Assembly (NCBI GenBank): GCA_963556255.1
Contig: OY744611.1
Coordinates: forward strand, 3,637,230 to 3,701,229
Source: Allolobophora icterica
Taxonomy: Eukaryota; Annelida; Clitellata; Crassiclitellata; Lumbricidae
Reading direction: 5' to 3'
Length of the DNA stretch: 64,000 nt
Part shown: positions 55,133-64,000 of the stretch, piece after piece
Position numbering within the stretch: position 1 is the first letter of the stretch
How the letters are laid out: each line of letters starts with the position of its first letter
Notes under the pieces: model-generated
What the model was told of the DNA's origin: nothing
The model's database searches: none
What the model saw: only the letters and a program-made list of their open reading frames with translations
Translations under genes and position numbers: made by a program

Positions 55133-56556
55133 CATCACTGGAGTCCGATTGCGCAGACTTAGGTCTCGTCTTCAACAGGGAGAAGTGCGAACTGATAGCC
55201 AGAGATCACCAACAAATTACACACAACGCTTTCATACAATTCGCACGCAAAGATCCGGACGAGGCCTGCCTCCTGGGAGCACCGCTCTCCACCGGGTCTG
55301 CCCTCCAAAGCGCTCTCGCAACCAGAGTGGAGGATCTGGAAAGAGCAATGAACAGACTGAGTCTTGTTACGCGCCAAGACGCTCTGCTCATCCTCAGAAG
55401 CTCTTTGGGCGCCCCAAAATTAATATACAGCTTGCGATGCGCTCCTTGCGCGAACCATCCCGCTTTGGCCGATTACGATCAAATACTACGGAAAGGTCTG
55501 GAGGACATTTTAAACATCAGCATGTCTGACTCTCAGTGGCTTCAGGCCACACTCCCGATTGGACTGGGCGGACTCGGAATACGCAGGGTGTCGTCGCTGG
55601 CGCTTCCCGCCTTTTTGGCATCAGCCGCGGGCACCCTCGCTCTGCAGTCCAACATCCTCGGGGAGTTCGGAAAACACCCAGACCCGCATTTCGCTACACT
55701 ATCGGCGCAATGGCAGGCGGATCTGGGGATTACAATGACAAATGACGTCCCATCTCACACGCAATTTAAATGGGACAGGCCCCTCCTGGAACGGATCGCC
55801 TCGGAATTGGTCCATCCACTCATGGAGAAATACGACCAAGCTCGCTGGAGAGCTGTGTCTGCCCAACACGCCAGCGACTGGCTCTACTCTATGTCGATCA
55901 CTTACTGCGGTCTGAGATTGAGCGATGAGGCGATTAGGGTGGCTGTTGGTTTGCGGCTAGGAGCCAACATATGCGAACCACACACTTGCGCCTGCGGCAC
56001 ACTTGTCACCGCCAGAGGCACACACGGCCTGTCTTGCGCACTAGGCTTTGGGCGTGTAGCTAGACACGGTGTTATCAACGACCTGATATGCCGCGCCCTG
56101 TCAAAAGCCGGTTTCCCAGCGGTTAAGGAGCCACAGGGCTTGAGCCGATCAGATGGTAAGAGACCGGATGGCATAACCCTCATACCCTGGAGAACCGGCA
56201 GGAGTCTAGTGTGGGACGCCACAGTGGTGGATACGCTAGCGCCATCATATCTCCCCGCAACAGCCTCTCGAACAGGAGCAGCGGCCGAGATGGCTGAGGA
56301 TAGGAAAAACCAGAAATACAACGCCCTCATCAAGTCGCATGTCTTCATCCCGCTTGCTATCGAAACGTTAGGCCCATTTAACAACAAGGGCCTTGATTTT
56401 ATTTCGGACTTAGGCCGTCACCTCACCGAAGCTACAGGCGAACCCAGAGAGACCAGCTTTCTGTTTCAACGACTCTCTGTAACAATACAACGCTTTAATG
56501 CCGTGGCATTCAGCGGCTCCTTTGGCAAGGCTGTGTCCGATACTGAAGAGGGGTAG
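55108..56556 (+). CDS. Copy J RT thumb, zinc motif and PD-(D/E)XK-like endonuclease
   Basis: 482 codons, open to the TAG at 56,554. In order: the last RT block LGLVFNREKCELIA, a helical region LERAMNRLSLVTRQDALLIL, GLGGLGIRRVSSLALPAFLAS, the Cys/His motif CEPHTCACGT...HGLSC followed by RVARHGVINDL (near residues 290-330), and SDGKRPDGITLIPW then WDATVVDTLA (residues about 350-375), as expected of PD-(D/E)XK nucleases. The end is LFQRLSVTIQRFNAVAF, the conserved terminal block of the family. Zinc motif followed by nuclease is the C-terminal order of R2-like retroelements. Confidence 0.8.
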   Translation: MSKVAADITSLESDCADLGLVFNREKCELIARDHQQITHNAFIQFARKDPDEACLLGAPLSTGSALQSALATRVEDLERAMNRLSLVTRQDALLILRSSLGAPKLIYSLRCAPCANHPALADYDQILRKGLEDILNISMSDSQWLQATLPIGLGGLGIRRVSSLALPAFLASAAGTLALQSNILGEFGKHPDPHFATLSAQWQADLGITMTNDVPSHTQFKWDRPLLERIASELVHPLMEKYDQARWRAVSAQHASDWLYSMSITYCGLRLSDEAIRVAVGLRLGANICEPHTCACGTLVTARGTHGLSCALGFGRVARHGVINDLICRALSKAGFPAVKEPQGLSRSDGKRPDGITLIPWRTGRSLVWDATVVDTLAPSYLPATASRTGAAAEMAEDRKNQKYNALIKSHVFIPLAIETLGPFNNKGLDFISDLGRHLTEATGEPRETSFLFQRLSVTIQRFNAVAFSGSFGKAVSDTEEG

Positions 56557-56625
56557 CCGTTCCAGAATAATTACACTAATAATTTCTAAGTCCCTGAGGG
56601 AATGAAGTACCTCAGGGCAATAAAA

Positions 56626-56674
56626 AAAAAATAATAATAATAATAATAATATTTAATAATAATAATAATAATAA
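56626..56674. repeat. (TAA)n tract
   Basis: Tail of copy J. Confidence 0.93.
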
Positions 56675-56780
56675 TAATGACATTCCCAGAGCCTCCGGAC
56701 GACGAGGCTTGATTTTCCGGATGTTACATTAATTAATATTGAAGTCCCTGAGGGATCCTGTACACCTCGGGGCAAAAAAA
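56675..56780 (+). mobile_element. RLE-type retroelement, 3' UTR only (copy K)
   Basis: Only about 100 bp, including the hairpin (about 56,745-56,771) and an A-run, then TAA-like repeats. A strongly 5'-truncated copy. Confidence 0.75.
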
Positions 56781-56924
56781 AAATATATAATAATAATAAT
56801 GATAAAAATAAAAATTATTAATAATAATAATATAATAATAATTAATAATAATAATGATAATAATAATAATGATAATAATAATAATAATAATATAATAATA
56901 ATTAATGGTAATAATGATAATAAT
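56781..56924. repeat. Degenerate TAA/ATA repeats
   Basis: Mixed AT-rich trinucleotides between copies K and L. Confidence 0.9.
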
Positions 56925-58429
56925 GAGGACCGGCGGATACGGTGGCGGCGGACATTTCACTCCTGGAGACTGATTGTGCAGATCTGGCCTAAGCTTCTAC
57001 AAAGCAAAATGCGAACTGATAGCCGGAGACCACCAACGGTTCCAACAAGACGCTTTCAGCCAATTTACACGCACGGCCCCTGAATCGGCAATGCTCTTAG
57101 GAGCACAGCTTTCCACAGAACTGGCCCTTAACTGCCCTAGAGATCCGGGCAAAGGAGCTGGACAGGGCTTTAAACAGACTATGTTTAATAACACGGCAAG
57201 ACGCTCTGCTAATTCTAAGAAGCTCCCTAGGCACTCCCAAACTTCTATACACACTTCGCTGCACGCCATGTACGAATCACTCCAGCTTGACAGACTATGA
57301 CCGCATCCTGCGGAAAGGTCTTGAAGACATTCTTAACATCAGCTTCACAGAACCCCAGTGGAGGCAGACCACTCTACCCATTGACCTGGGCGGTCTGGGC
57401 ATACGAAGGGTGTCGTCGCTGGCATTCCCCGCCTCTTTGGCATCAGCCGCGGGCACCCTCGCACTCCAGTCCAGCGTCATGGGTGGGACCACTCTCCAGC
57501 CTGACTTGCATTTCACGACGTCATCTTTGCAGTGGGAAGCGGAAACAGGTATTACAATCGCTGACGACTTCCCAAAGCATATTCAATCCAAATGGGACAG
57601 ACCGCTCCTTCAACAGTCGCTCCTGGAGCTAAGCACTGTAAGCAGTGCACTAACGGAGACGCAAGCACAGGTCAGACTGAGAGCCGTTTCCGCCCAACAC
57701 GCCACCAACTGGCTGCATTGCTTGCCGATTACATCTTGCGGTCTAAGGATGAGCGACGAAGCGATCAGAGTGGCGGTTGGCCTACGTTTGGGAGCCAACA
57801 TCTGCGAACCCCACACATGCGCCTGCGGCGCATTGGTCACTGCTAGAGGCACACATGGCCTATCATGTACACTTGGCTTCGGACGATTGGCCTGCCATGC
57901 CGCCCTCAACGCAAACTAACAAAAGCTTATTTTCCGGCAGTCAAAGAACCACAAGGCCTTTTCCGCACGGATGGCAAAAACCGGACGGCATTACCCTCGT
58001 CCGATGTAGGGCGGGTTGAAGTCTGGTGTGGGACGCCACGGTTGTGGACACACTCGCGGCATCTTACTTACCCGCTACAGCCATTCAAGCCGGAGCGGCT
58101 GCCGAACTAGCTGACAGCAGAAAGAACACAAAATACACCGCGCTCATTCATACTCATGTCTTCGTTCCGCTGGCCATGGAAACACTATGCCCTTTCAACA
58201 ACAGAGGCCTGGCTCTCATCGCAGATATTGGCCGCTACCTTACACAGATCACAGGCGAAGCCCGAGAGACCAGTTTCCTATACCAACAACTGTCGGTGAC
58301 TGTCCAACGGTTCAATGCTGTGGCTTTTAGCGTTTCTTTTGTCAAATCTCTGCCCGTGAACGACGAGATTTAGCCGCTCCAGATCCATCACACCTGTAAT
58401 ATCTAAAACCCTGAGGGAACTAAGTACTC

Positions 58430-58430
<1 letters not shown>
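56925..58430 (+). pseudogene. RLE-type retroelement, 5'-truncated in RT (copy L)
   Basis: Begins directly after the repeat, late in RT (VAADISLLETDCADL-like, 56,940). Coding continues in pieces: a KCELIAGDH-type block (57,010), 57,287-57,919 (LRKGLEDILNI, GLGGLGIRRVSSLAF, CEPHTCACGALV...HGLSC), then about 58,026-58,373 (WDATVVDTLAASYLPATA through VQRFNAVAF) ending at TAG 58,371. A deletion and frame changes at 57,910-58,020 damage the nuclease. The 3' hairpin has lost its right arm: (TAA)n begins within it. Confidence 0.82.
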
Positions 58431-58518
<88 letters not shown>

Positions 58519-58520
58519 AT

Positions 58521-58599
<79 letters not shown>

Positions 58600-58628
58600 C
58601 GATGACGATGACGATGACGATGACAATG

Positions 58629-58702
<74 letters not shown>
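58431..58702. repeat. Compound (AAT)n-(GAT)n-(AAT)n tract
   Basis: AAT at 58,431-58,470, GAT/ATG at 58,471-58,628 including GACGAT variants, then AAT to 58,702. Poly-Met, poly-Asp and poly-His frames are artefacts. Confidence 0.97.
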
Positions 58703-58704
<2 letters not shown>

Positions 58705-59124
58705 CAGACCCTGATACCGTGGGGCAACGGACGAGCTTTGATCTGGGATGCGACGGTGGTGGACACCGTGGCAACGTCATACATCTCTGAGACGGCGGCA
58801 GAGGCGGGAGGGGCGGCGGAGCTGGCTGCCACAAGGAAATGCGCCAAATATGCAGAGCTGCAGAGAAGGTACATTTTCCTCCCAGTTGCTGTGGAAACCC
58901 TTGGTCCCCTCAACAGAGAGGGCCTCGCCTTCATCACCGAGATGGGTCGTCGGCTTTCCGAGGTCACGGGAGACACTTGCGAATCGACTTTCCTTCTTCA
59001 GCGCCTCTCAGTGACAATTCAGCGCTTCAATGAGGTCGCCTTCCGGGGCACTATGTCGATGTTGCCCGGAGCCGAGGAGCGACCATCTCAACATTAATAA
59101 ACCTTTCCAAACAATATAGAGTAA
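58703..59124 (+). pseudogene. RLE-type retroelement, nuclease and C-terminus (copy M)
   Basis: Starts inside the nuclease (IPWGNGRALIWDATVVDT at about 58,718) and stays open to the TAA at 59,095. Ends LLQRLSVTIQRFNEVAF. The PD part of the nuclease is missing because of 5' truncation. No clear 3' hairpin was seen. Confidence 0.82.
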
Positions 59125-59139
59125 TGAATAATAATAATG

Positions 59140-59229
<90 letters not shown>

Positions 59230-59249
59230 GCTAGTCATCCCAGAAGCGC

Positions 59250-59335
<86 letters not shown>
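59125..59335. repeat. (AAT)n tracts
   Basis: Two AAT runs (59,125-59,228 and 59,252-59,333) around a 23-bp unique piece. Confidence 0.96.
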
Positions 59336-59403
59336 GGAGGACGAGGCCAACAAATTAATATCTAAGTCCCCAAGGGATCATATGTACCTTGGGGCAAAAA
59401 AAA
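59336..59403 (+). mobile_element. RLE-type retroelement, 3' UTR only (copy N)
   Basis: Short copy with a variant hairpin, CCCCAAGG (59,368) and CCTTGGGG (59,387); both arms differ from the family form but still pair fully. Confidence 0.8.
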
Positions 59404-59453
59404 ATAATGATAATAATAATAATAATAACAATAACAATAACAATAACAATAAC
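59404..59453. repeat. TAA/AAC repeats
   Basis: Short tract between copies N and O. Confidence 0.9.
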
Positions 59454-60177
59454 AGCTGCGGGCTAAGGCTAGATGATGAGTCGGTCAGGGTGGCGACGGG
59501 ATTGCGACTGGGAGTCCCGCTTTGTGAGCCACACAGATGCCCCTGCGGCGCCCCGGTGTTGGCAGATGGCCATCATGGGCTTTCATGCACGCTGGGCCCG
59601 GGTCGCTGGCCAAGGCATGCTGCTTTGAACGATTTGGTCTTTCGGAGCTTGGTCCGGGCAGGCTACCCATCCACCAAGGAGCCCGCTGGCCTCGTGAGGA
59701 CAGACGGCAGGAGACCAGATGGCCTCACTCTCATTCCTTGGCGCGTCGGGCGATGCCTTGTCTGGGATGCGACCGTAACAGACACTCTGGCCGCTTCCTA
59801 CTTGCCGGATACCTCCCAAACTGCCGGCGCGGCTGCCGAGAGGGCGTCGACCCGCAAAATCGACAAATACACCGAAATATCCTCGACACACCTCTTCATT
59901 CCTTTGGCCTTCGAAACCCTGGGCCCGATCAACAACGAAGGCCTGAGTTTCCTTTCGGACCTGGGACAGAAGCTATGCACGGTTACGAGGGACCCACGTG
60001 AGACCTCTTTCTTATACCAACGCCTATCGATAACGATACAGCGTTTCAACGCTGTAGCTTTTAAGGGTACTTTCGCCAGCCAGGAAACAGATGAATAGGG
60101 CCATTCCGGACACTTTTTTTACATTAGTTAATATTGAAGTCCCTGAGGGATCCTGTATACCTCGGGGCAAAAAAAAA
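59454..60177 (+). CDS. RLE-type retroelement C-terminal region (copy O)
   Basis: Uninterrupted frame from the end of the repeat to the TGA/TAG near 60,098: SCGLRLDDESVRVATGLRLG, CEPHRCPCGAPV...HGLSC, RHAALNDLVFRSL, DGRRPDGLTLIPW, WDATVTDTLAASYLPDT, and LYQRLSITIQRFNAVAF. Zinc motif and PD-(D/E)XK-like nuclease are intact. The 3' UTR hairpin is at 60,141-60,167. RT is missing, so it is 5'-truncated and cannot move by itself. Confidence 0.82.
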
Positions 60178-60336
<159 letters not shown>

Positions 60337-60779
60337 TGGCCCCTCAACCATGTTTATGCTAGGAGAAGAGAACGAGCCTTTAATACGTTTTATTGTCGTT
60401 GAAACCTATGAAGCACGGTTTTTTTTAAGTCTTTCTTCTTACAGATAGCAGGGTTTTAACAGGTTAGCAAGTTTATTCCTTTTTTCGTCCTTGTTTTCGC
60501 TGCGCTGCATGTTTGAAGCGCGCGCCGCACGAGCGCTGACGTGGCTCACCGCGTAGCACAGCACAGGACCAGTAAAAGGAAAATCGCTCGACGGATATCT
60601 ATTTACGTAAACCAATGTTATTAAGGCCATGCACCTTCACAGTGATTAGAAATTTTAACCGCACGGACCATAAGGATTATCCGTATAAATGGACGTCTTA
60701 GCACCTCCTAGACCATCACAGAAGGCACGCGGAGTCTGTAGTGTATGCAGAGTAGAAAGACAACTGCATAAGCGGGACG
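60337..60779. other. No gene recognised
   Basis: No domain or repeat structure recognised. Confidence 0.4.
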
Positions 60780-61260
60780 GAAGGGTCCATCAGACGGAAA
60801 GCACCCCGACGGATTGACGCTGATTCCATGGCGTCGGGAACGCAGCCTCGTTTGGGATGCCACTGTATCCGACACACTGGCGCCATCCTACCTTCACGGA
60901 ACTGCGGAAGAGGCTGGGGCGGCGGCGGAGCTGGCGGCGGAAAGAAAAACCACCAAGTACAACCAAATACTCGCAAACCACTTTTTCGTCCCTGTTGCTC
61001 TCGAGACTCTAGGCCCCATTAACACCAGCGGAATTGAGTTTGTTAAAGAACTGGGCAAGCGACTAACTCTAATCACAGGAGAACCCAGAGAGACTTGCTA
61101 TCTCTTCCAGCGCCTCTCTATCACCATCCAACGCTTTAATGCGATTGCCTGTCGAGGAACCTTTGTCCAACAGAATCTTGATGAGGGAGAAGCCGTTCCA
61201 GAATAAAACCATATCCCCGGAATAGTTTTGACCACCTGAGGTATCATATTATTATTACGA
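60780..61260 (+). pseudogene. RLE-type retroelement, nuclease and C-terminus (copy Q)
   Basis: Starts near the PDG motif with a frame break (about 60,790-60,815), then is open from 60,814 to the TAA at 61,204: LTLIPWRRERSLVWDATVSD, KYNQILANHFFVPVALETLG, CYLFQRLSITIQRFNAI. A decayed 3' hairpin (CACCTGAGG) lies near 61,233. It is not preceded by (TAA)n, unlike the others. Confidence 0.82.
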
Positions 61261-61314
61261 TCTTGATTGTACTGTCATGTTTAGTGTAATCTTGCTGTGT
61301 GTTGTCGATTTGAA

Positions 61315-61351
61315 TTAATAAATCATGATAATAATAAAAAATAATAATAAC

Positions 61352-61416
<65 letters not shown>

Positions 61417-61430
61417 ATGACAATAGTATC
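61315..61430. repeat. (AAT)n with variants
   Basis: Interrupted AAT repeats after copy Q. Confidence 0.9.
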
Positions 61431-61499
61431 AAGGGCACTGTAGGTGAGGTAAAAATCACTGGTAGTTATATGATAATTCAAAAAGAAACTCTTGAACTG

Positions 61500-61850
61500 T
61501 GATTTGAATATCTCTAGATATTGCGCCTTCTTCACATGTTCGGGAAGATTATCTCATGCAGTAGGTCCAGCGACAGAGAAGAAACAGTCGCGAAATCTCG
61601 TTGAAGCCCGTTTCACTTGTACTTAATTTTTAGCTGACATCTGTTCCGATTGTCTGTTACCCATACGCATAAGTCAGAGATTTAGTCCGGCATAAGATCA
61701 TGCAGCGCTTTATAGGAGATGAGGCATAGTTTGTAGGTAAGCTAATCCGTTGCGGAACACATAGCCAGTATAGGTTGTGGCGCAGCAGATCGGTGACATG
61801 TTCCGCCATGTTATGAGACGTGCAGCAGAGCTAAGCACCTATTCTATTAC
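61500..61850 (-). pseudogene. LINE ORF2 C-terminal fragment
   Basis: Minus-strand reading gives an HVTDLLRHNLYWL-like block (61,800-61,760), KLCLISYKALH (near 61,715) and a late SRLFLL..RWTY-like region. Many stops. It resembles the CR1/L2 group C-terminus but is heavily decayed. Confidence 0.45.
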
Positions 61851-62061
61851 GGGCTACTGTATTTGCCTTGTTCAGTAATGTTGTGTGAATAATTGATGGG
61901 TATCAGGTGTAAGCCTATCATTTTATTTACCATAACAAACTTAGATGAGAATTGCTGAACTGATTAGTCAAATTCTTCTTAAGGCTCTACCTATTTCCAA
62001 AGTAATAGGACAGTCTATGCTTGATAAATTGATGACACAGTCAGATCTGCAGGAAGGGCTA

Positions 62062-62115
62062 CGAAAACATAACTCTCCAACTGCTACATTGTGCAGTTGG
62101 AGAGTGATGTTTTCG
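62062..62115. repeat. 23-bp inverted repeat with a second nearby relative
   Basis: 62,062-62,084 pairs with 62,093-62,115 with one mismatch. The core aacataactctccaactgc recurs at 62,247, again followed by an inverted partial copy (gcagttggaaagtttttgaa). Perhaps ends of a small DNA element. Confidence 0.7.
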
Positions 62116-62299
62116 AAGCCTTTTGCTGCTGAGTTTACGGCCATATAACAGACGTGCAGCAGAGTTATTGGACAGACACCATCCGATCATGTCACCGATC
62201 TGCTGCGAGACAAGAGGAAAGGAAAATCTGTAGGAATGGGTTCAAAAACATAACTCTCCAACTGCACTAAAGAGCTCCGCAATTATATAGGGCAGTTGG

Positions 62300-63400
62300 A
62301 AAGTTTTTGAAGACCTTTCCTGCAAAACTGATATATGCATCAAAAGAAGTCACTTCTTTGCGTTTTAATAATAATTTATGCTAATGGCATTTTATTGAAC
62401 TGCATTTTTTTGGCCACCCTTGGAAGCTTCTGACCTTACATTGACTCCTTTGTACGAACATTTAGTGCCACCAGTGGCCTTTCCTGATAATGTCCAACAA
62501 TATTTAGCAGTTGCCAGTTAGCTGTAAAACACTTATTAGCCTAGAAATTCTAGATCTTGGAGAATTGAAAGAGTTAGTAGACATCATACCACTGAATTTG
62601 GTAAGAATCGATTGGTGCTTTTATCTGAACCAATATAGAGTGCAGTAAATGACCAGTACCAGTCGGTGTCCCTATTTGATAGAACTCGTCACTTCTTTTG
62701 GGAACGCGGATTCACCAATATGTGGATAACCAGGCCCGCAGAGAGGGGGCAGGAGGGGAAAATGTCCTGGGCCCGTCAATATTTAGGGGCACGGAGCCCG
62801 GGCCCGCAATCAAGTTGTGAAAATTTTTATAATCATTTATACAAAGTTTATGATTTAGGCCTTTTAAATAAAATATTACTGTCACTTATCTACAATAAGT
62901 TTAAACTTCAAGCATCTGAATAAAGTCATAGTTGTGTATATATAGGCCTAAATATCGCAGGGTCGAACCCGCACTTCTATTATTTCATTTTTTTTAAATT
63001 TCTCATAAAGCCTAAAATAGTTAGAGGTCCGTAGCTGCTCTACCTAGGGGCCCGTGACTGCTCTGTCTAGGGACCCGGAATTTCTGTCGGCGGGCCTGCT
63101 GATGACGTTCAACTGCATTCTAATTGCCAACGATCTGATGCACTTGCATGCGTATCTTCTACAAACGACACTGTGGCAAAAGTGCGGATTTGGATTTCGT
63201 CTAACCGGCTGCGGCTGAATCCACTTTGTTGGACACGCGCCAGGCGTTGTCAAACATCAATAAAGTTCAATTCCCTGATTTAAAACCCTAGCTCGGACAC
63301 TTGACGAGAGTGGATCACGTGAACTTCCTTTGCATGTTCTGCTTCTATCAGATGCATGAAATAGGGTCATGCGATGCAGTCTATCAGGGGGGGGCGCTGC
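62300..63400. other. No gene recognised
   Basis: No domain recognised; the 85-codon frame at 62,666 is featureless. Confidence 0.4.
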
Positions 63401-63410
63401 AATGACCCTT

Positions 63411-63945
63411 ATGCATCAGTTTATCTTAACGCGCCTGGATTATTGCAATTCAGTCCTTGAGCCTCAGAGTATTCTTTTTTCGCCAGCTCCAGTCCGTCCA
63501 AAATTGTGCAACCCGAATAGAAGCCAATAAGACGAAATATTCGCATATGTCGCAATATATGCAGAGACGCTACACTGGCTTCCTGTTACCGAGCGGATTT
63601 CTTTCAAGATCATCTTGCTGGCACGTCTTTCAATTGCTGGCTCTGTGGCGGAAAACATCTGGGACCTCTAAGTTACAGTTTTAAGTCAACCTGTTCGGTG
63701 ATCGTTGCACTCCGCTTGCCGTGGAGATATGCAGGTGCAGCCCTTCCATGTTTCAACTCGAGTTCATCTTACCTTCTTATGTGGAACAGTCGTCCATTGC
63801 ATTTTCGTGATGTTGCACTTGGCCTCGCGCAGCGAACATTCTCAAACTGTCTTAAAAACACTTGTTTAGATCATACAGATAGCCACATGTGCAGCGCTTT
63901 CTTTAGGTAAAAAAATGCGCTATTTCAAGTGTCCGGATAAATACA
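63411..63945 (+). pseudogene. L2/CR1-like LINE 3' end
   Basis: Frames in order: FILTRLDYCNSVL (63,420), TLHWLPVTERISFKIILLA (63,570), then a decayed end with a degraded LWNS-like block near 63,780. Frame changes and stops are present. The 3' UTR ends cggataaataca and passes into (ATAC)n. Confidence 0.7.
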
Positions 63946-64000
63946 TACATACATACATACATACATACATACATACATACATACATACATACATACATAC
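63942..64000. repeat. (ATAC)n microsatellite
   Basis: Runs to the window edge; it is the tail of the LINE before it. Confidence 0.97.

Noticed and set aside
58403..58976. Long poly-Met, poly-Asp, poly-His and poly-Ser frames
   Set aside because: Artefacts of the compound AAT/GAT repeat.

Overview
This window is animal nuclear DNA, almost entirely repetitive. No bacterial or organellar gene is present. Its content (L2/CR1-like, RTE-like and restriction-endonuclease-type LINEs, a tRNA-derived SINE, hAT-like and P/THAP-like DNA transposons, a Helitron, Polinton/adintovirus-like capsid-gene remnants and a Gmr1-like LTR retrotransposon) fits an invertebrate metazoan, probably marine. Gmr1-like elements were described from deuterostomes, which gives a weak lean that way. 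I cannot name the species. The only plausible host gene is the first exon of a MAP3K-like protein kinase at 43,987-44,404.

Layout. 0-8 kb: TATG microsatellite, LINE 3' ends, a foldback element built of ggacaattcg repeats (3,285-4,041), a hAT transposase scrap, and a TA-inserted MITE (5,889-6,966). 8.2-18.2 kb: an L2-like LINE on the minus strand, split by an almost pristine Gmr1-like LTR retrotransposon (8,650-15,432; near-identical LTRs, 5-bp AGATC duplication). 18.7-32.8 kb: two copies of one hAT-like element with 8-bp duplications (19,488-24,183 and 29,735-32,235), each inserted in a LINE. The first carries a 3,381-bp TG...CA insertion. Between them lies a GGTTGGTCCA-rich element (24,399-27,137). 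32.8-43.5 kb: a decayed THAP/P-like transposase, a Polinton-like remnant broken by a SINE, a Helitron and a hAT MITE (34.2-38.0 kb), and an RTE-like LINE (39.7-42.4 kb). 44.4-61.3 kb: more than a dozen full or 5'-truncated copies of one RT plus PD-(D/E)XK retroelement family, joined by (TAA)n tracts. 61-64 kb: further LINE ends and an ATAC microsatellite.

How it works together: the region is a layered record of insertions. The most distinctive signals are the retroelement family that seems to insert into (TAA)n DNA and carries a 3' hairpin with compensatory base changes, the Ty3-type LTR element with integrase placed before reverse transcriptase, and the triply interrupted Polinton remnant. 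Most coding regions are pseudogenes. The Gmr1-like element is the only one that looks recently mobile.
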